Origin: CAWAXW01 sp963786155
Lineage (GTDB): Bacteria > Actinomycetota > CADDZG01 > WHSQ01
Assembly: GCA_963786155.1 (NCBI GenBank)
Contig: CAWAXW010000006.1
Location: 1,426,001-1,490,000 of the forward strand
DNA: 64,000 nt
Direction of reading: 5' to 3'
A program made the translations under genes and the position numbers. The notes beneath the pieces were generated by a model. It did no database searches. It was given only the letters and a program-made list of their open reading frames with translations, and was not told the origin of the DNA. Of this stretch, positions 36,084-44,795 are shown piece after piece (position 1 is the first letter of the stretch; the number at the start of each line of letters is the position of its first letter).

Positions 36084-36290
36084 TTAGCTGCGTTCGACCT
36101 CGAAGAAGATCCGGACCTCCGTGTGGTACTCGGTTACCGTTCCGTCCTCGACCAGCGCCGATGTCGACAACACGTCCATCTTGCGGATCTGGCGGATCGT
36201 GCGTGAGGCCTCCGTTATCGCTTGATGCGCAGCATCGCCCCAGCCGTCGGCGGAGACCCCGGTCAGCTCTATCGTGTTTAGTACGGCCAT
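36084..36290 (-). CDS. Dodecin, flavin-binding protein
   Basis: A 68-residue protein matching the dodecin family, which forms hollow 12-mers that store and protect flavins: MAVLNTIELTGVSADGWGDA, then AITEASRTIRQIRKMDV and TVTEYHTEVRIFFEVE. GGGGGAAG lies before the ATG. That ATG shares the tetramer CATG with the start of the divergent thiL gene. Its stop is three bases from the pckA stop. Confidence 0.9.
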   Translation of the reverse strand: MAVLNTIELTGVSADGWGDAAHQAITEASRTIRQIRKMDVLSTSALVEDGTVTEYHTEVRIFFEVERS

Positions 36291-37275
36291 GACTTCCCCC
36301 GCGTCCTCGGAATCAACATCGCTCACCGTATCCGACCTAGGAGAGCGGGCGCTGATTGCGCGCATCGCGCAACGGATCGGTCCCGCGCCTGCCGGGGAGA
36401 TATGGGCCGGGGACGACGCCGCCGTGATCGGGGCTCCCGCCAAGACCGCGCTGTTCACCACCGATGTGATGGTCGAAGGCATCGATTTCGATCTCTCGTA
36501 TGCCTCGGGCGCCGACCTCGGATGGAAGATCGTTGCCGTCAACGTCTCGGACATCGCGGCGATGGGCGGGCGGCCGCGTCATGCCCTTGCAACGCTGGTG
36601 GTTCCAAGAGGCGTCACCGTCGCGTTCGTCGATGACTTGCTGGAGGGGCTGCTCGCAGCCGCGGCACGTTGGGAGGTACGCGTTGCGGGCGGAGACATCA
36701 GCGAAGGCGATCGGCTGAGCGTGGGCATCGCGCTGCTAGGAGCGGTGAATGACCCGATCCTCAGGAGCGGTGCGGCCGTCGACGACGTCATCTGCGTAAC
36801 CGGGGCGCTTGGGGGATCGGCCGCGGCGCTGGAGATGCTGAGAGCCGGGACCGAGCCTCCCGAGGCGCTGCACTTACGCCACCTTCGACCGGCTGCCCGC
36901 ATCGAGGAAGGCGCGACCCTGGCGGAGATCGGAGTGACTTCGATGATCGACATATCCGACGGCCTCGCGGTCGACCTGGGTCACCTATGCGACGCCAGCC
37001 GGGTTGGCTGCCGCGTCGAGACCGAGCTCATCCCGTTAGACCCTGCGCTCTCGCGCGATGAGAGCGTACTGAGGCTCGCGATCGTGGGCGGCGAGGATTT
37101 CGAGCTGCTGTGCACGCTGCCGTCCGCGAAGGTAGACGATGCGATCCGGGCTGTTCGCGCCACCGGCACGGAGCTGACACGGATCGGCACGATCGTTGGG
37201 GAAGGTCGATCGATAGGTGACCAAGATCTAGATGGATGGAGGGCCGAAGGTTGGGATCACCTGCGCAGCCGGTAA
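36289..37275 (+). CDS. thiL: Thiamine-monophosphate kinase
   Basis: Phosphorylates thiamine phosphate to the active cofactor. The 328-residue protein has the AIR-synthase fold with GERALIARIAQRIG, WAGDDAAVIG (Mg and nucleotide aspartates), VNVSDIAAMGGRP and MIDISDGLAVDLGHLC. ATG at 36289 is chosen; the GTG at 36274 would run deeper into dodecin. No Shine-Dalgarno sequence is seen. It overlaps thiD by 40 bases. Confidence 0.93.
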   Translation: MTSPASSESTSLTVSDLGERALIARIAQRIGPAPAGEIWAGDDAAVIGAPAKTALFTTDVMVEGIDFDLSYASGADLGWKIVAVNVSDIAAMGGRPRHALATLVVPRGVTVAFVDDLLEGLLAAAARWEVRVAGGDISEGDRLSVGIALLGAVNDPILRSGAAVDDVICVTGALGGSAAALEMLRAGTEPPEALHLRHLRPAARIEEGATLAEIGVTSMIDISDGLAVDLGHLCDASRVGCRVETELIPLDPALSRDESVLRLAIVGGEDFELLCTLPSAKVDDAIRAVRATGTELTRIGTIVGEGRSIGDQDLDGWRAEGWDHLRSR

Positions 37276-38060
37276 CCGACCTCCCACGCGCCCTGACGAT
37301 CGCGGGATCCGACTCCGGTGGGGGGGCCGGGATACAAGCGGACCTCAAGGTGTTCTTCGCCCTTGGCTGTCACGGGATGAGCGCGCTAACCGCGCTGACC
37401 GCCCAGAACACGGTCGCGGTGACCGGCGTGCACGAGGTCCCTCCTGACTTCGTCATCGCTCAGGTCGACGCGGTCGCGGGTGACATCGGGGTCGACGCGG
37501 CCAAGACCGGCATGTTGTCGTCCGCGCCGATCATCGAAGCAGTAGCGAAAGCCGTCGAAGCCCACCAGATCACGAATCTCGTGGTCGATCCCGTGTTCGT
37601 GTCGAAGCACGGTGACCACCTGTTGGCCGCGGACGCGGTGGGCACTATGAAGGAACACCTCCTCCCCCAGGCAACGATCATCACTCCCAACTTGCACGAG
37701 GCGAGTGGCCTGCTCGGCCGAGAGGTTGCCACCCTTACCGAGATGCGCGAGGCGGCACGGGCCTTGCTGGACTTGGGCCCTGGTTCCGTGCTCGTCAAGG
37801 GAGGGCACCTGCCCGGCGATGCCGTCGACGTGTTCTGCGACGGCGAGGAAGTGATCGAGCTGACCGGTCCTCGCTACGACACGAACGACACGCATGGGAC
37901 CGGGTGCGCCCTGTCGGCCGCGATCACCGCGCGCTTAGCGCACGGAGACGACCTCCTGGACGCCGTGCGCTACGCGAAGGATTTCGTCTCGAACGCGATC
38001 CGGAGATCGCTCAGGATCGGACGAGGCTTCGGACCGGTCAATCCTGGATGGCGCGGCTGA
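37236..38060 (+). CDS. thiD: Hydroxymethylpyrimidine (phosphate) kinase
   Basis: Carries out the two phosphorylations of the thiamine pyrimidine. The 274-residue protein begins, after a short tail, with ALTIAGSDSGGGAGIQADLK, and has DPVFVSKHGDHLL and the anion hole NDTHGTGCALSAAI. The 40-base overlap with thiL is long, so a later start is possible. The 3' end overlaps the facing membrane protein gene by 23 bases. Confidence 0.94.
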   Translation: MEGRRLGSPAQPVTDLPRALTIAGSDSGGGAGIQADLKVFFALGCHGMSALTALTAQNTVAVTGVHEVPPDFVIAQVDAVAGDIGVDAAKTGMLSSAPIIEAVAKAVEAHQITNLVVDPVFVSKHGDHLLAADAVGTMKEHLLPQATIITPNLHEASGLLGREVATLTEMREAARALLDLGPGSVLVKGGHLPGDAVDVFCDGEEVIELTGPRYDTNDTHGTGCALSAAITARLAHGDDLLDAVRYAKDFVSNAIRRSLRIGRGFGPVNPGWRG

Positions 38061-38853
38061 CCTCTTGCCGGAAACCCTCCGCATCGAGCTCTTCCTTGCG
38101 AGCGCGAAGGTCGCCGTAAAGCACAAGCTCGACAGCGGCCAAGAAAGGAACTACCAGAGCCCCGAAGATCGTCGCAATCGCTCCGTATACGACGAGCTCC
38201 GTGGCCCGAGGAGCGCTTTGAACCGCGATGAGAGCAGCGTTGGGGATCGCCAGGATCAGAAAGCCGACGCCTAGGGCGATACACACGAGGGCGAGCACGA
38301 CGCGGCCCCACTGACCGGCGAGATGTTGCTTGGCCCTCTTCCAAGCGGGACCGGCTCTCTTCTCCTCGAATACGAGAGCTTGAAGCAAGAAGGGTGGTCC
38401 CCACAGCATCGTCTCCAGCATCACCCACAGATTCCCGAAGGTGATCACCAACAAAGTGCTGACCAGGCCGGCCATGAGGCCCGCCATAAGGAAAGCCGAC
38501 ATCCGGTCTCTCACCAGTCTCAGGGCGCGACCGACCCCGACGTCGACACCTGCGGCCGCTCCCGCCAACTTGTAGGTGGCCACGCCAAAGGCGACGGTCC
38601 CGAGGATGGTCGGGAGCACGACCCATGCGGCAAATACCCGAACCGCAGTCAAGGCGGCGCTTCCTTCCGCGGGATTCGATAGTCGAAGAGCCAGGATGAT
38701 CGTCCAAACGATCGCGAACAGCGGCCACAAGGAACCGATCGAGCCCCGATGAAGGCGCCATGCAGCGGCCACCGTCCCCGAGAAACCGACGACGTAAGGG
38801 AAGGATCGAGGCTCTGAGGCGGCCTCCGAGTTGTCGCTCTCAGTGATCGACAT
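38038..38853 (-). CDS. Multi-pass membrane protein, DUF6159-like
   Basis: A 271-residue protein with about six hydrophobic helices, for example LWPLFAIVWTIILALRL, AAWVVLPTILGTVAFGVATY, LMAGLVSTLLVITFGNLWVM and VVLALVCIALGVGFLILAI. A conserved-looking loop FEEKRAGPAWKRAKQHLAGQWG faces the cytoplasm. The function is unknown. It follows the DUF3618 gene with an ATGA overlap in a run of envelope genes on the minus strand. Confidence 0.65.
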   Translation of the reverse strand: MSITESDNSEAASEPRSFPYVVGFSGTVAAAWRLHRGSIGSLWPLFAIVWTIILALRLSNPAEGSAALTAVRVFAAWVVLPTILGTVAFGVATYKLAGAAAGVDVGVGRALRLVRDRMSAFLMAGLMAGLVSTLLVITFGNLWVMLETMLWGPPFLLQALVFEEKRAGPAWKRAKQHLAGQWGRVVLALVCIALGVGFLILAIPNAALIAVQSAPRATELVVYGAIATIFGALVVPFLAAVELVLYGDLRARKEELDAEGFRQEVSRAIQD

Positions 38854-39047
38854 CAGCGTCGGACGCGGCGTTTGGCGATCCAGCCGAGTACCAGCAGACC
38901 CGCTACTGCGGCCGCTCCTATGGCCAGCTTGCGACCGAGCTCGCCGGCCTCGATCTTGGCCCGGTCGACCAGCTCGTCCACCTTGCGGGCGAGCTCTTCT
39001 CTGGTTTCCTCGATCTCGGTGACAGTGTGTTGTGGGTTCTGACCCAT
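38853..39047 (-). CDS. DUF3618 family protein
   Basis: A 64-residue protein: an amphipathic helix with the family motif EIEETREELARKVDELVDR, then one membrane helix (LAIGAAAVAGLLVLGWIA) and a basic end. Typical companion of holin-like and YihY-type genes in actinobacteria. AGGAAGG lies upstream of the ATG. Confidence 0.85.
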   Translation of the reverse strand: MGQNPQHTVTEIEETREELARKVDELVDRAKIEAGELGRKLAIGAAAVAGLLVLGWIAKRRVRR

Positions 39048-39106
39048 GCGTGTGACCTTCCTGTGCCTCGAAATGGAGAGGTCAGGATACGACCCTCCCC
39101 GGCCTT

Positions 39107-39547
39107 CTAGCGCTTACCTATCGACTTCGCCCACTCGATGTCGTCCTTGACCGTCTTCTTGGTGAGCTCGGTCGAGATCGGCGTAGAGAGCTTCTTGCGG
39201 GCGACCAACGCTCCCACCACGCCGATCAGCAACAGGATGGCGGCCGTGATCAGGTCCGCGAGCCAGGTCCAGGTCCCATTGCCGATCAAGCGGTCCAATC
39301 CGTCTCGGAGAGCGAGCTGAACGAAAATGAGGGCGAAGAAACCCATCGCAGCAGCGATGGCGATGATCGCGGCCCCCTGAAGCTTGGCGCTTACCGACTT
39401 ACTGACTTCCTGTTTGGCGAGCTCAATCTCCTTGCGGAAGAGAGTCGAAAGGTCTTCGGTGATCTCCTTCATCAGCTGGCCCGCCGACCTTCCGTTCGGA
39501 TTGATCGGCGGCACCTTGTTGTCCTGTTCCGTGTATGGGTCTCCCAC
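39107..39547 (-). CDS. Holin-X/DUF1469-type membrane protein
   Basis: A 146-residue protein with an amphipathic helix (LMKEITEDLSTLFRKEIELA, then KQEV) and two membrane helices (AAIIAIAAAMGFFALIFVQL and DLITAAILLLIGVVGALVA), the pattern of actinobacterial putative phage-holin-like proteins. There is no phage context; the family is chromosomal and probably envelope-related. The GTG at 39547 has AAAGGGG upstream. Confidence 0.8.
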   Translation of the reverse strand: MGDPYTEQDNKVPPINPNGRSAGQLMKEITEDLSTLFRKEIELAKQEVSKSVSAKLQGAAIIAIAAAMGFFALIFVQLALRDGLDRLIGNGTWTWLADLITAAILLLIGVVGALVARKKLSTPISTELTKKTVKDDIEWAKSIGKR

Positions 39548-39558
39548 TGTTGCCCCTT

Positions 39559-40464
39559 TCAGTCCCGCGTCAGCGAAGATTGCCGGACGGCTCGACGTTC
39601 TGCAAGGACGGCGTTGATCTCGGCACAAAGAAGTATCAGCTGACAAAGCAGGTAGGAGGCGACCAGGAGCCCCGCCGCCGCCGCGAACACGCCGAACGTC
39701 GCCTCGCGGGAGTCGGCTCCACCCGCCAAGTAGGTTGCTCCGAATTCTTTGAGTACCTCTAGACCGATCGCCGCCGCGATCGCACCCGGAAGGACATCGC
39801 GCCAGCCGAGCTTGACTGCGGGCAAGAATCGATACGCCGTCGCGAACAGCAGGAGTCCAACTCCGAATCCCACCAAGTGACCCGCCACCCCGGTGAAGAT
39901 GCTCTCGGAGCCTCCCAACGACTCGAAGAATGCACCGGCGTATTGAAAGAGCACGACGGACCCAACGGTCAGGACGGCGCCGACGCCGAGGATGCCCAGC
40001 CACATCAGCGACTTCAGACGCTTGGGCACGAACCCCGGCTCCTTCTTCACTCGATAGATCTTGTTGAGGGCGTGCTGCAGAGCGCCGATCCCCCCCGAGC
40101 CGGCATACAGCGCGAGCACGACACCTGTGATGGCGAATCCGCTTGCCTGGTTCTGAATGAACTCGAGCCCCTCGGGCTCCAGTACCTCGCTGATCATCGG
40201 GAAGGCGTCCACCCCGGCCTCGAGCACCTGCTGTTGCAGCTCAGGATTGTTCGCTGAGACCCAACCGAGCAGCGCAGCGCCGAATAAGAGCATGGGGAAG
40301 ATGGAGAAGAAGGTGAAGTAGGTGAGCGCCGCGGCGCTCGGCCCCCCTTCGTCTTCGGAATAGCGCTTGAACACTCGGATCGCGATATCCACCAAGCCGA
40401 AGCGAGCGCGGGCACGCTCGACCCGGAGCTTGATCTGTTGAGGAATATTGATCACGATCGCCAC
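39559..40464 (-). CDS. YihY/UPF0761 family inner-membrane protein
   Basis: A 301-residue protein with six membrane helices. The family start is FKRYSEDEGGPSAAALTYFT, followed by FFSIFPMLLFGAALLGW, and near the end CAEINAVLAERR. Formerly called RNase BN, which is not supported; the function is unknown. The GTG start has a TAACAA sequence six bases upstream. First gene of a minus-strand group of four envelope proteins. Confidence 0.9.
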   Translation of the reverse strand: MAIVINIPQQIKLRVERARARFGLVDIAIRVFKRYSEDEGGPSAAALTYFTFFSIFPMLLFGAALLGWVSANNPELQQQVLEAGVDAFPMISEVLEPEGLEFIQNQASGFAITGVVLALYAGSGGIGALQHALNKIYRVKKEPGFVPKRLKSLMWLGILGVGAVLTVGSVVLFQYAGAFFESLGGSESIFTGVAGHLVGFGVGLLLFATAYRFLPAVKLGWRDVLPGAIAAAIGLEVLKEFGATYLAGGADSREATFGVFAAAAGLLVASYLLCQLILLCAEINAVLAERRAVRQSSLTRD

Positions 40465-40503
40465 GCCCTGTTGTTACCCGCTACGGTCGCCTTGCTAACG
40501 GGA

Positions 40504-40695
40504 TCAGCCGGCGCGTGAGACCTTGTTGGCCTTGATGCAGCGGGTGCAGACGTTCATGCGCTTGGTCGTCCCTTTGACGACGACGCGCACGCGCTGGACG
40601 TTCGCGTTGAAGCGCCGCCGGCTGCGGCGATGGGAGTGCGAGATGTTGTTCCCGAATCCGGGCGTCTTTCCACAGACATCACATACAGAGGCCAT
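40504..40695 (-). CDS. rpmB: 50S ribosomal protein L28
   Basis: A 63-residue large-subunit protein: MASVCDVCGKTPGFGNNISH, then the basic HRRSRRRFNANVQRVRV part. The CxxC pair (C5, C8) and another (C55, C58) suggest a zinc-binding form. It is divergent to recG, a common pairing. Confidence 0.96.
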   Translation of the reverse strand: MASVCDVCGKTPGFGNNISHSHRRSRRRFNANVQRVRVVVKGTTKRMNVCTRCIKANKVSRAG

Positions 40696-40704
40696 TAGGC
40701 CTGC

Positions 40705-40710
40705 AGGTTA
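40705..40710 (-). promoter_or_regulatory. Possible -10 box of rpmB
   Basis: TAACCT on the minus strand, nine bases before the rpmB ATG. The same hexamer precedes recG and rsmD. Confidence 0.35.
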
Positions 40711-40741
40711 CCAAATGCACGGAACCGTCCCTCCCGGGCTC

Positions 40742-40747
40742 TAACCT
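40742..40747 (+). promoter_or_regulatory. -10 box for a leaderless recG mRNA
   Basis: TAACCT exactly six bases before the GTG at 40754. No Shine-Dalgarno sequence. Confidence 0.5.
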
Positions 40748-40753
40748 CGGCTG

Positions 40754-42982
40754 GTGTCGGAAACCCTTAAACCCCGCGCGAAGGGTCTCGAGCTCTTCGC
40801 TCCGCTCCGGCGTCGGCAGAGCCTCGGGACCACTCCCAAGAGGGCCGAGCTGCTGGCCAAGCTCGGGATCGAGAGCGTCCAGGACCTCCTGCAGCACTAT
40901 CCCCGCAGGCACATCGATCGCACCAAGCTCCGCACGATCCGGGAGCTGGCCCAAGAGGGGGGCGAGGGGAGCGGCGAGGTCACCATCCATGCACGGGTCG
41001 ACTCCATCAGATCGATCCCGCTGAACAAGCCCCGCAAGCCTGGAGCGAAGACCAAGCGCATCATGGTCAAGGGGCGCATCCGAGACGAGACCGGCGCGAT
41101 CGAGGTCACCTGGTTCAACCAAACTTGGGTCGCGCGCGCCTTGAGCGAGGGTGTCGAGGCGTTCTTCTACGGGAGCCTGGGCACCTTCCGAGGCAAGTTG
41201 CAGATGACGCAACCGCGCTTCGAGATCGTCAGGTCGGGCAAGGAGCCCTTCAACGTCGGTCGCATCATCCCCATCTATCCCGCAACGGCAGATCTCTCCA
41301 GCGATGCCCTGCGCAGGTTCATGTGGGACGCGCTGAAAGAGGTGGGCCCGATCGCCGATCCGGTTCCCGAAGAGATAGCGCGCGAGCTCAATCTGATGAA
41401 TCGCTCCGACGCCGTTCGCTCGATCCACTTCCCCGAAGACCGGAGTGATGTGGAAAAGGCGCGACGCCGGCTCGTCTTCGACGAGGTCTTCACCCTGCAG
41501 CTAGGTCTGGTGTACAGGAAGAGGCTCCTCGAACGCACGGTGCAGGGGATCGCACACGAGCGACCGGAACCCGACTCTCTCGCCGAGAGCTTCGTGGACG
41601 CCTTGCCGTTCTCGTTGACCGGTGCTCAAAGAACAGCTTGCGAGGAGGTTGCTTCGGACCTGGCACAGACCTATCCAATGCATCGGCTATTGGAAGGCGA
41701 GGTCGGTTCGGGTAAGACGGTTGTGGCGCTCTATGGATGTCTCATCGCGATCGGAAGCGGGAGCCAGGCCGCGTTCATGGCTCCGACCGAGGTGCTTGCA
41801 GAGCAGCATCACTTGACGATCTCCGAGCTACTCGACAGAGCGTTCGGACCCGGCGAGGCGCGCAACCTTTTCGCAGGAACGTCGCGTAGGCCGGTGGTGC
41901 GTTTGCTCACAGGCTCGACTCCTGCCGCCCGGCGGCGGACCATCCTTGCCGAGGTGGCCGCAGGCGAAGTCGACCTCCTCGTCGGCACTCACGCGCTCAT
42001 CCAAGAAGGCGTCGAGTTCGCTCGGCTCGGAGTCGCAGTCGTGGACGAACAGCATCGGTTCGGCGTGCATCAACGGCGGAGCCTGCGCGACAAGGGAGCG
42101 CGAGGAGAACCCGACATCCTCGTGATGACCGCCACCCCCATCCCTCGCACGCTGGCCGTGAGCATCTATGGGGATCTCGACCTTTCCGTGCTGGACGAGC
42201 TTCCCAAGGGCCGGCGACCGATCGGCACCTCGATCGCCCTCGGTGACGCGGCTCGGGAAGAGGCCTACGAGCTCATCCGCCACGAGGTTGCGTCGGGCCG
42301 GCAAGCGTTCATCGTGTATGCGCTCCGGGACGACTCCGATCGAGTTGAACTTCGGAGCGCCAAGGCCGAGGCCGCGCGCTTGGCAAGCGATGTCTTCCCC
42401 GACCTCAAAGTTGGCCTGGTGCACGGCGATATGAAGAGCGACGACAAAGAAGCTGCGATGACGGCCTTCCGGGACGGGATAACGCATGTGCTTGTCGCGA
42501 CAACGGTGATCGAGGTTGGGGTCGACATCCCCAACGCGACGGTGATGCTGATCGAGGACGCTGAGCGTTTCGGCCTCGCCCAACTTCATCAACTCAGGGG
42601 CCGCATCGGCCGCGGCGCGCACGACTCGTATTGCGTCCTTGCAACAAACCTTGATCTCGGCAAGACGGACGATGCCGCGATCGCACTGGCCTCCGAACGC
42701 CTCCACGCGGTTGTCGCAACCCAAGATGGATTCAAGCTGGCGATGACCGATCTCGGACAGAGAGGTGAAGGGCAGCTCTTCGGGGCGCGCCAGTCGGGGA
42801 TGCCGGAGTTGAAGATGGCGCGCGTCCTCGAACATATGCAAGAGGTGAAGGCCGCCCGCGACATCGCGGTACGGATCCTCGATGAGGATCCCGAGCTGCG
42901 AGCGTGGGACCACGAGGAGCTCGCCAGGGAGATGCGCGACCGGTTCCCGCCCCAGGCTCTCGAGGTCGTTCAATCAGGGTGA
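40754..42982 (+). CDS. recG: ATP-dependent DNA helicase RecG
   Basis: Remodels stalled replication forks and branched recombination intermediates. The 742-residue protein has the wedge/OB domain (about residues 55-190; LLQHYPRRHIDR), then the helicase with Walker A EGEVGSGKTVVALYG, the DExH box as VVDEQHRFGV, TATPIPRTLA, and motif VI in HQLRGRIGRGAHDS. The DExH box has DEQH, normal for RecG. It starts at GTG and appears leaderless. Confidence 0.96.
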   Translation: MSETLKPRAKGLELFAPLRRRQSLGTTPKRAELLAKLGIESVQDLLQHYPRRHIDRTKLRTIRELAQEGGEGSGEVTIHARVDSIRSIPLNKPRKPGAKTKRIMVKGRIRDETGAIEVTWFNQTWVARALSEGVEAFFYGSLGTFRGKLQMTQPRFEIVRSGKEPFNVGRIIPIYPATADLSSDALRRFMWDALKEVGPIADPVPEEIARELNLMNRSDAVRSIHFPEDRSDVEKARRRLVFDEVFTLQLGLVYRKRLLERTVQGIAHERPEPDSLAESFVDALPFSLTGAQRTACEEVASDLAQTYPMHRLLEGEVGSGKTVVALYGCLIAIGSGSQAAFMAPTEVLAEQHHLTISELLDRAFGPGEARNLFAGTSRRPVVRLLTGSTPAARRRTILAEVAAGEVDLLVGTHALIQEGVEFARLGVAVVDEQHRFGVHQRRSLRDKGARGEPDILVMTATPIPRTLAVSIYGDLDLSVLDELPKGRRPIGTSIALGDAAREEAYELIRHEVASGRQAFIVYALRDDSDRVELRSAKAEAARLASDVFPDLKVGLVHGDMKSDDKEAAMTAFRDGITHVLVATTVIEVGVDIPNATVMLIEDAERFGLAQLHQLRGRIGRGAHDSYCVLATNLDLGKTDDAAIALASERLHAVVATQDGFKLAMTDLGQRGEGQLFGARQSGMPELKMARVLEHMQEVKAARDIAVRILDEDPELRAWDHEELAREMRDRFPPQALEVVQSG

Positions 42983-43016
42983 GTTCCCTCCGGATGAACA
43001 CCTTGCTCTAATTGGT

Positions 43017-43022
43017 TAACCT
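43017..43022 (+). promoter_or_regulatory. -10 box for a leaderless rsmD mRNA
   Basis: TAACCT exactly six bases before the ATG at 43029. Confidence 0.5.
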
Positions 43023-43028
43023 TTAGGG

Positions 43029-43580
43029 ATGAGGGTTATCGCAGGGGCGGCCAAGGGCCGCAGGTTGAAGACGCCCGTCTCGGGCACCCGGCCGATGACG
43101 GACATGATGAAGGAGTCGCTGTTCAGCGCTCTGGAGGACGTGAAGGGACTTAACGTTCTCGACCTCTACGCCGGCTCCGGCTCCCTCGGGCTCGAGGCGA
43201 TCTCGCGGGGCGCCAAGCGAGCAATGTTCGTCGAGAGCGCCCGAGATGCGATCGTCAAGCTCGAGGAGAACATCGAGGCGACGAAGTTCTCCAAGAAGGC
43301 GAACGTGCACTGGGGCGACGTCAAGTCGGTCCTGGACCGGCCGGCCACGGAGAGGATGGACCTGATCTTCGTCGATCCTCCGTACAACATGGCCGTATCC
43401 GAGGTTCAGTCCGACCTCGAGGCCATCGTGATGAATGGTTTCCTCGGTGACGACGGGCGGGTCGTTGTCCACAGGCCCAATCGTGAGCGCCGGCTCAAGC
43501 CGCTCGGCCTATCTCTGGCGTGGGATCGCAGCTACGGCCAGAGCCACATCTACGTCTTCACCCACGAAGAAGAGGACTAG
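43029..43580 (+). CDS. rsmD: 16S rRNA (guanine-966-N2)-methyltransferase
   Basis: Methylates G966 of 16S rRNA. The 183-residue protein has MRVIAGAAKGRRLKTPVSGT, the SAM loop VLDLYAGSGSLGLEAISRGA and the catalytic LIFVDPPYNMAV. It is followed by coaD after 17 bases, the usual pair. Confidence 0.96.
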   Translation: MRVIAGAAKGRRLKTPVSGTRPMTDMMKESLFSALEDVKGLNVLDLYAGSGSLGLEAISRGAKRAMFVESARDAIVKLEENIEATKFSKKANVHWGDVKSVLDRPATERMDLIFVDPPYNMAVSEVQSDLEAIVMNGFLGDDGRVVVHRPNRERRLKPLGLSLAWDRSYGQSHIYVFTHEEED

Positions 43581-43597
43581 GGCGGGCAGGTCCCAAG

Positions 43598-44077
43598 ATG
43601 GCGATAGCGCTGTGCCCCGGGTCGTTCGACCCGCCGACCAATGGGCACATCGACGTGGTTGAGCGGGCTCTCCACTATTTCGACGGTGTCCTCGTGGCGG
43701 TAATCGCCAACCCCTCCAAGCAGCCTCTGTTCTCCCTCCAGGAGCGGAGCGACCTGTTGCGGGACTCGCTGGCTCACCTCGAGGGCGTCGAGATCACGTC
43801 GTTCGACGGGCTTCTGGTAGATTTCGCCAGGCAGCGCGGGGTCCAAGTCGTGGTGAAGGGGCTCCGAGCGGTATCGGATTTCGAGTACGAGCTCCAGATG
43901 GCGCAGATGAACACCGCCCTGGCCCCTGAGCTCGACACCGTTTTCGTTACGGCCAAGGCCAATTGGGCCTTCCTGTCCTCGAGTCTGGTCAAAGAGGTGG
44001 CCAAATTCGGGGGTTCTATCGAGGGTCTCGTGCCGCCCGTGGTCGCCAAGGCGCTGGCGGAGCGATTCAAAGCCTAG
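43598..44077 (+). CDS. coaD: Phosphopantetheine adenylyltransferase
   Basis: Fourth step of coenzyme A synthesis. The 159-residue protein starts MAIALCPGSFDPPTNGHIDV, with the nucleotidyltransferase motif TNGH in place of TxGH. It also has VVKGLRAVSDFEYELQMAQM and the end AFLSSSLVKEVAKFGG. ATG at 43598 is chosen because it gives the family start. Confidence 0.96.
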   Translation: MAIALCPGSFDPPTNGHIDVVERALHYFDGVLVAVIANPSKQPLFSLQERSDLLRDSLAHLEGVEITSFDGLLVDFARQRGVQVVVKGLRAVSDFEYELQMAQMNTALAPELDTVFVTAKANWAFLSSSLVKEVAKFGGSIEGLVPPVVAKALAERFKA

Positions 44078-44128
44078 TGGCGCGGGACGGCCGAAAACGC
44101 GAAAATCGGGGCCTGACCTGGAGGTGAG

Positions 44129-44677
44129 ATGGATCTGATCGCACGGATAGACGAATTGCAGGTGCTCGTTGAAGAGGCCAAGCCCGTTCCGTTCTCTTCG
44201 AGTGCCGTGATCAACCGCGAGGAGTTCCTCGAGCTGCTGGCACAGCTGAAACAGGAAGTGCCGGACGAGATCCGCCAGGCGAGATGGATGACCCGCGACA
44301 AGGAAGAGATGGTCGCGCGGGCGCGCAAGGAGGCCGAGCGGATCGTGAGTGAGGCGCGCGAGCAACGCGATCGATTGCTCTCGCGCACCGAGATCGTGCA
44401 CGCGGCTGAGCGCGAGGCCGAGCGCCTCGCCGACGAAGCCAAAGAGAAGGCCGCGCAGATCCGCCACGAGGCCGAGGACTACATCGACCAGAAGCTGGCC
44501 GGCTTCGAGATCCTGCTGAACAAGACCCTGGGGACCGTGGCCAAGGGCCGGGGGCAACTGCGCGGGAAGAAGGACGAGGCTGCGTCCGACGCGCCTGCCA
44601 ATGGGGGAGCGACTAGCGGGCCCTTCGACGTCAGTCAGCCGTTGACGCCGGCACCTCAGGTCGACGCGGGCTTGTAG
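44129..44677 (+). CDS. DivIVA-like coiled-coil protein, SepIVA-like
   Basis: A 182-residue, highly charged coiled-coil protein: MDLIARIDELQVLVEEAKPV, INREEFLELLAQLKQEVPDE, then a long helix with REAERLADEAKEKAAQIRHE. In mycobacteria the gene before the yceD-rnc-mutM-smc cluster encodes SepIVA, a division and polar growth protein. Sequence type and position match, so a cell-division or envelope-organising role is likely. The C-terminal about 40 residues are disordered. GGAGG lies upstream of the ATG. Confidence 0.85.
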   Translation: MDLIARIDELQVLVEEAKPVPFSSSAVINREEFLELLAQLKQEVPDEIRQARWMTRDKEEMVARARKEAERIVSEAREQRDRLLSRTEIVHAAEREAERLADEAKEKAAQIRHEAEDYIDQKLAGFEILLNKTLGTVAKGRGQLRGKKDEAASDAPANGGATSGPFDVSQPLTPAPQVDAGL

Positions 44678-44795
44678 GGTCGTTGGCTAACTAGCAATAT
44701 CTGGAAAAAGACGGCTCTCTGATATCATCGCGATCCGGCGAGCGGCCTTGGTACGGCCAGCTCCCGTTCGTCCCGACGACCAACGAGGCCGCCGC

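Noticed and set aside
39107..39547. Holin-like gene as sign of a prophage
   Set aside because: This family is chromosomal in actinobacteria, and the neighbours are DUF3618 and YihY-type envelope genes with no phage gene nearby.
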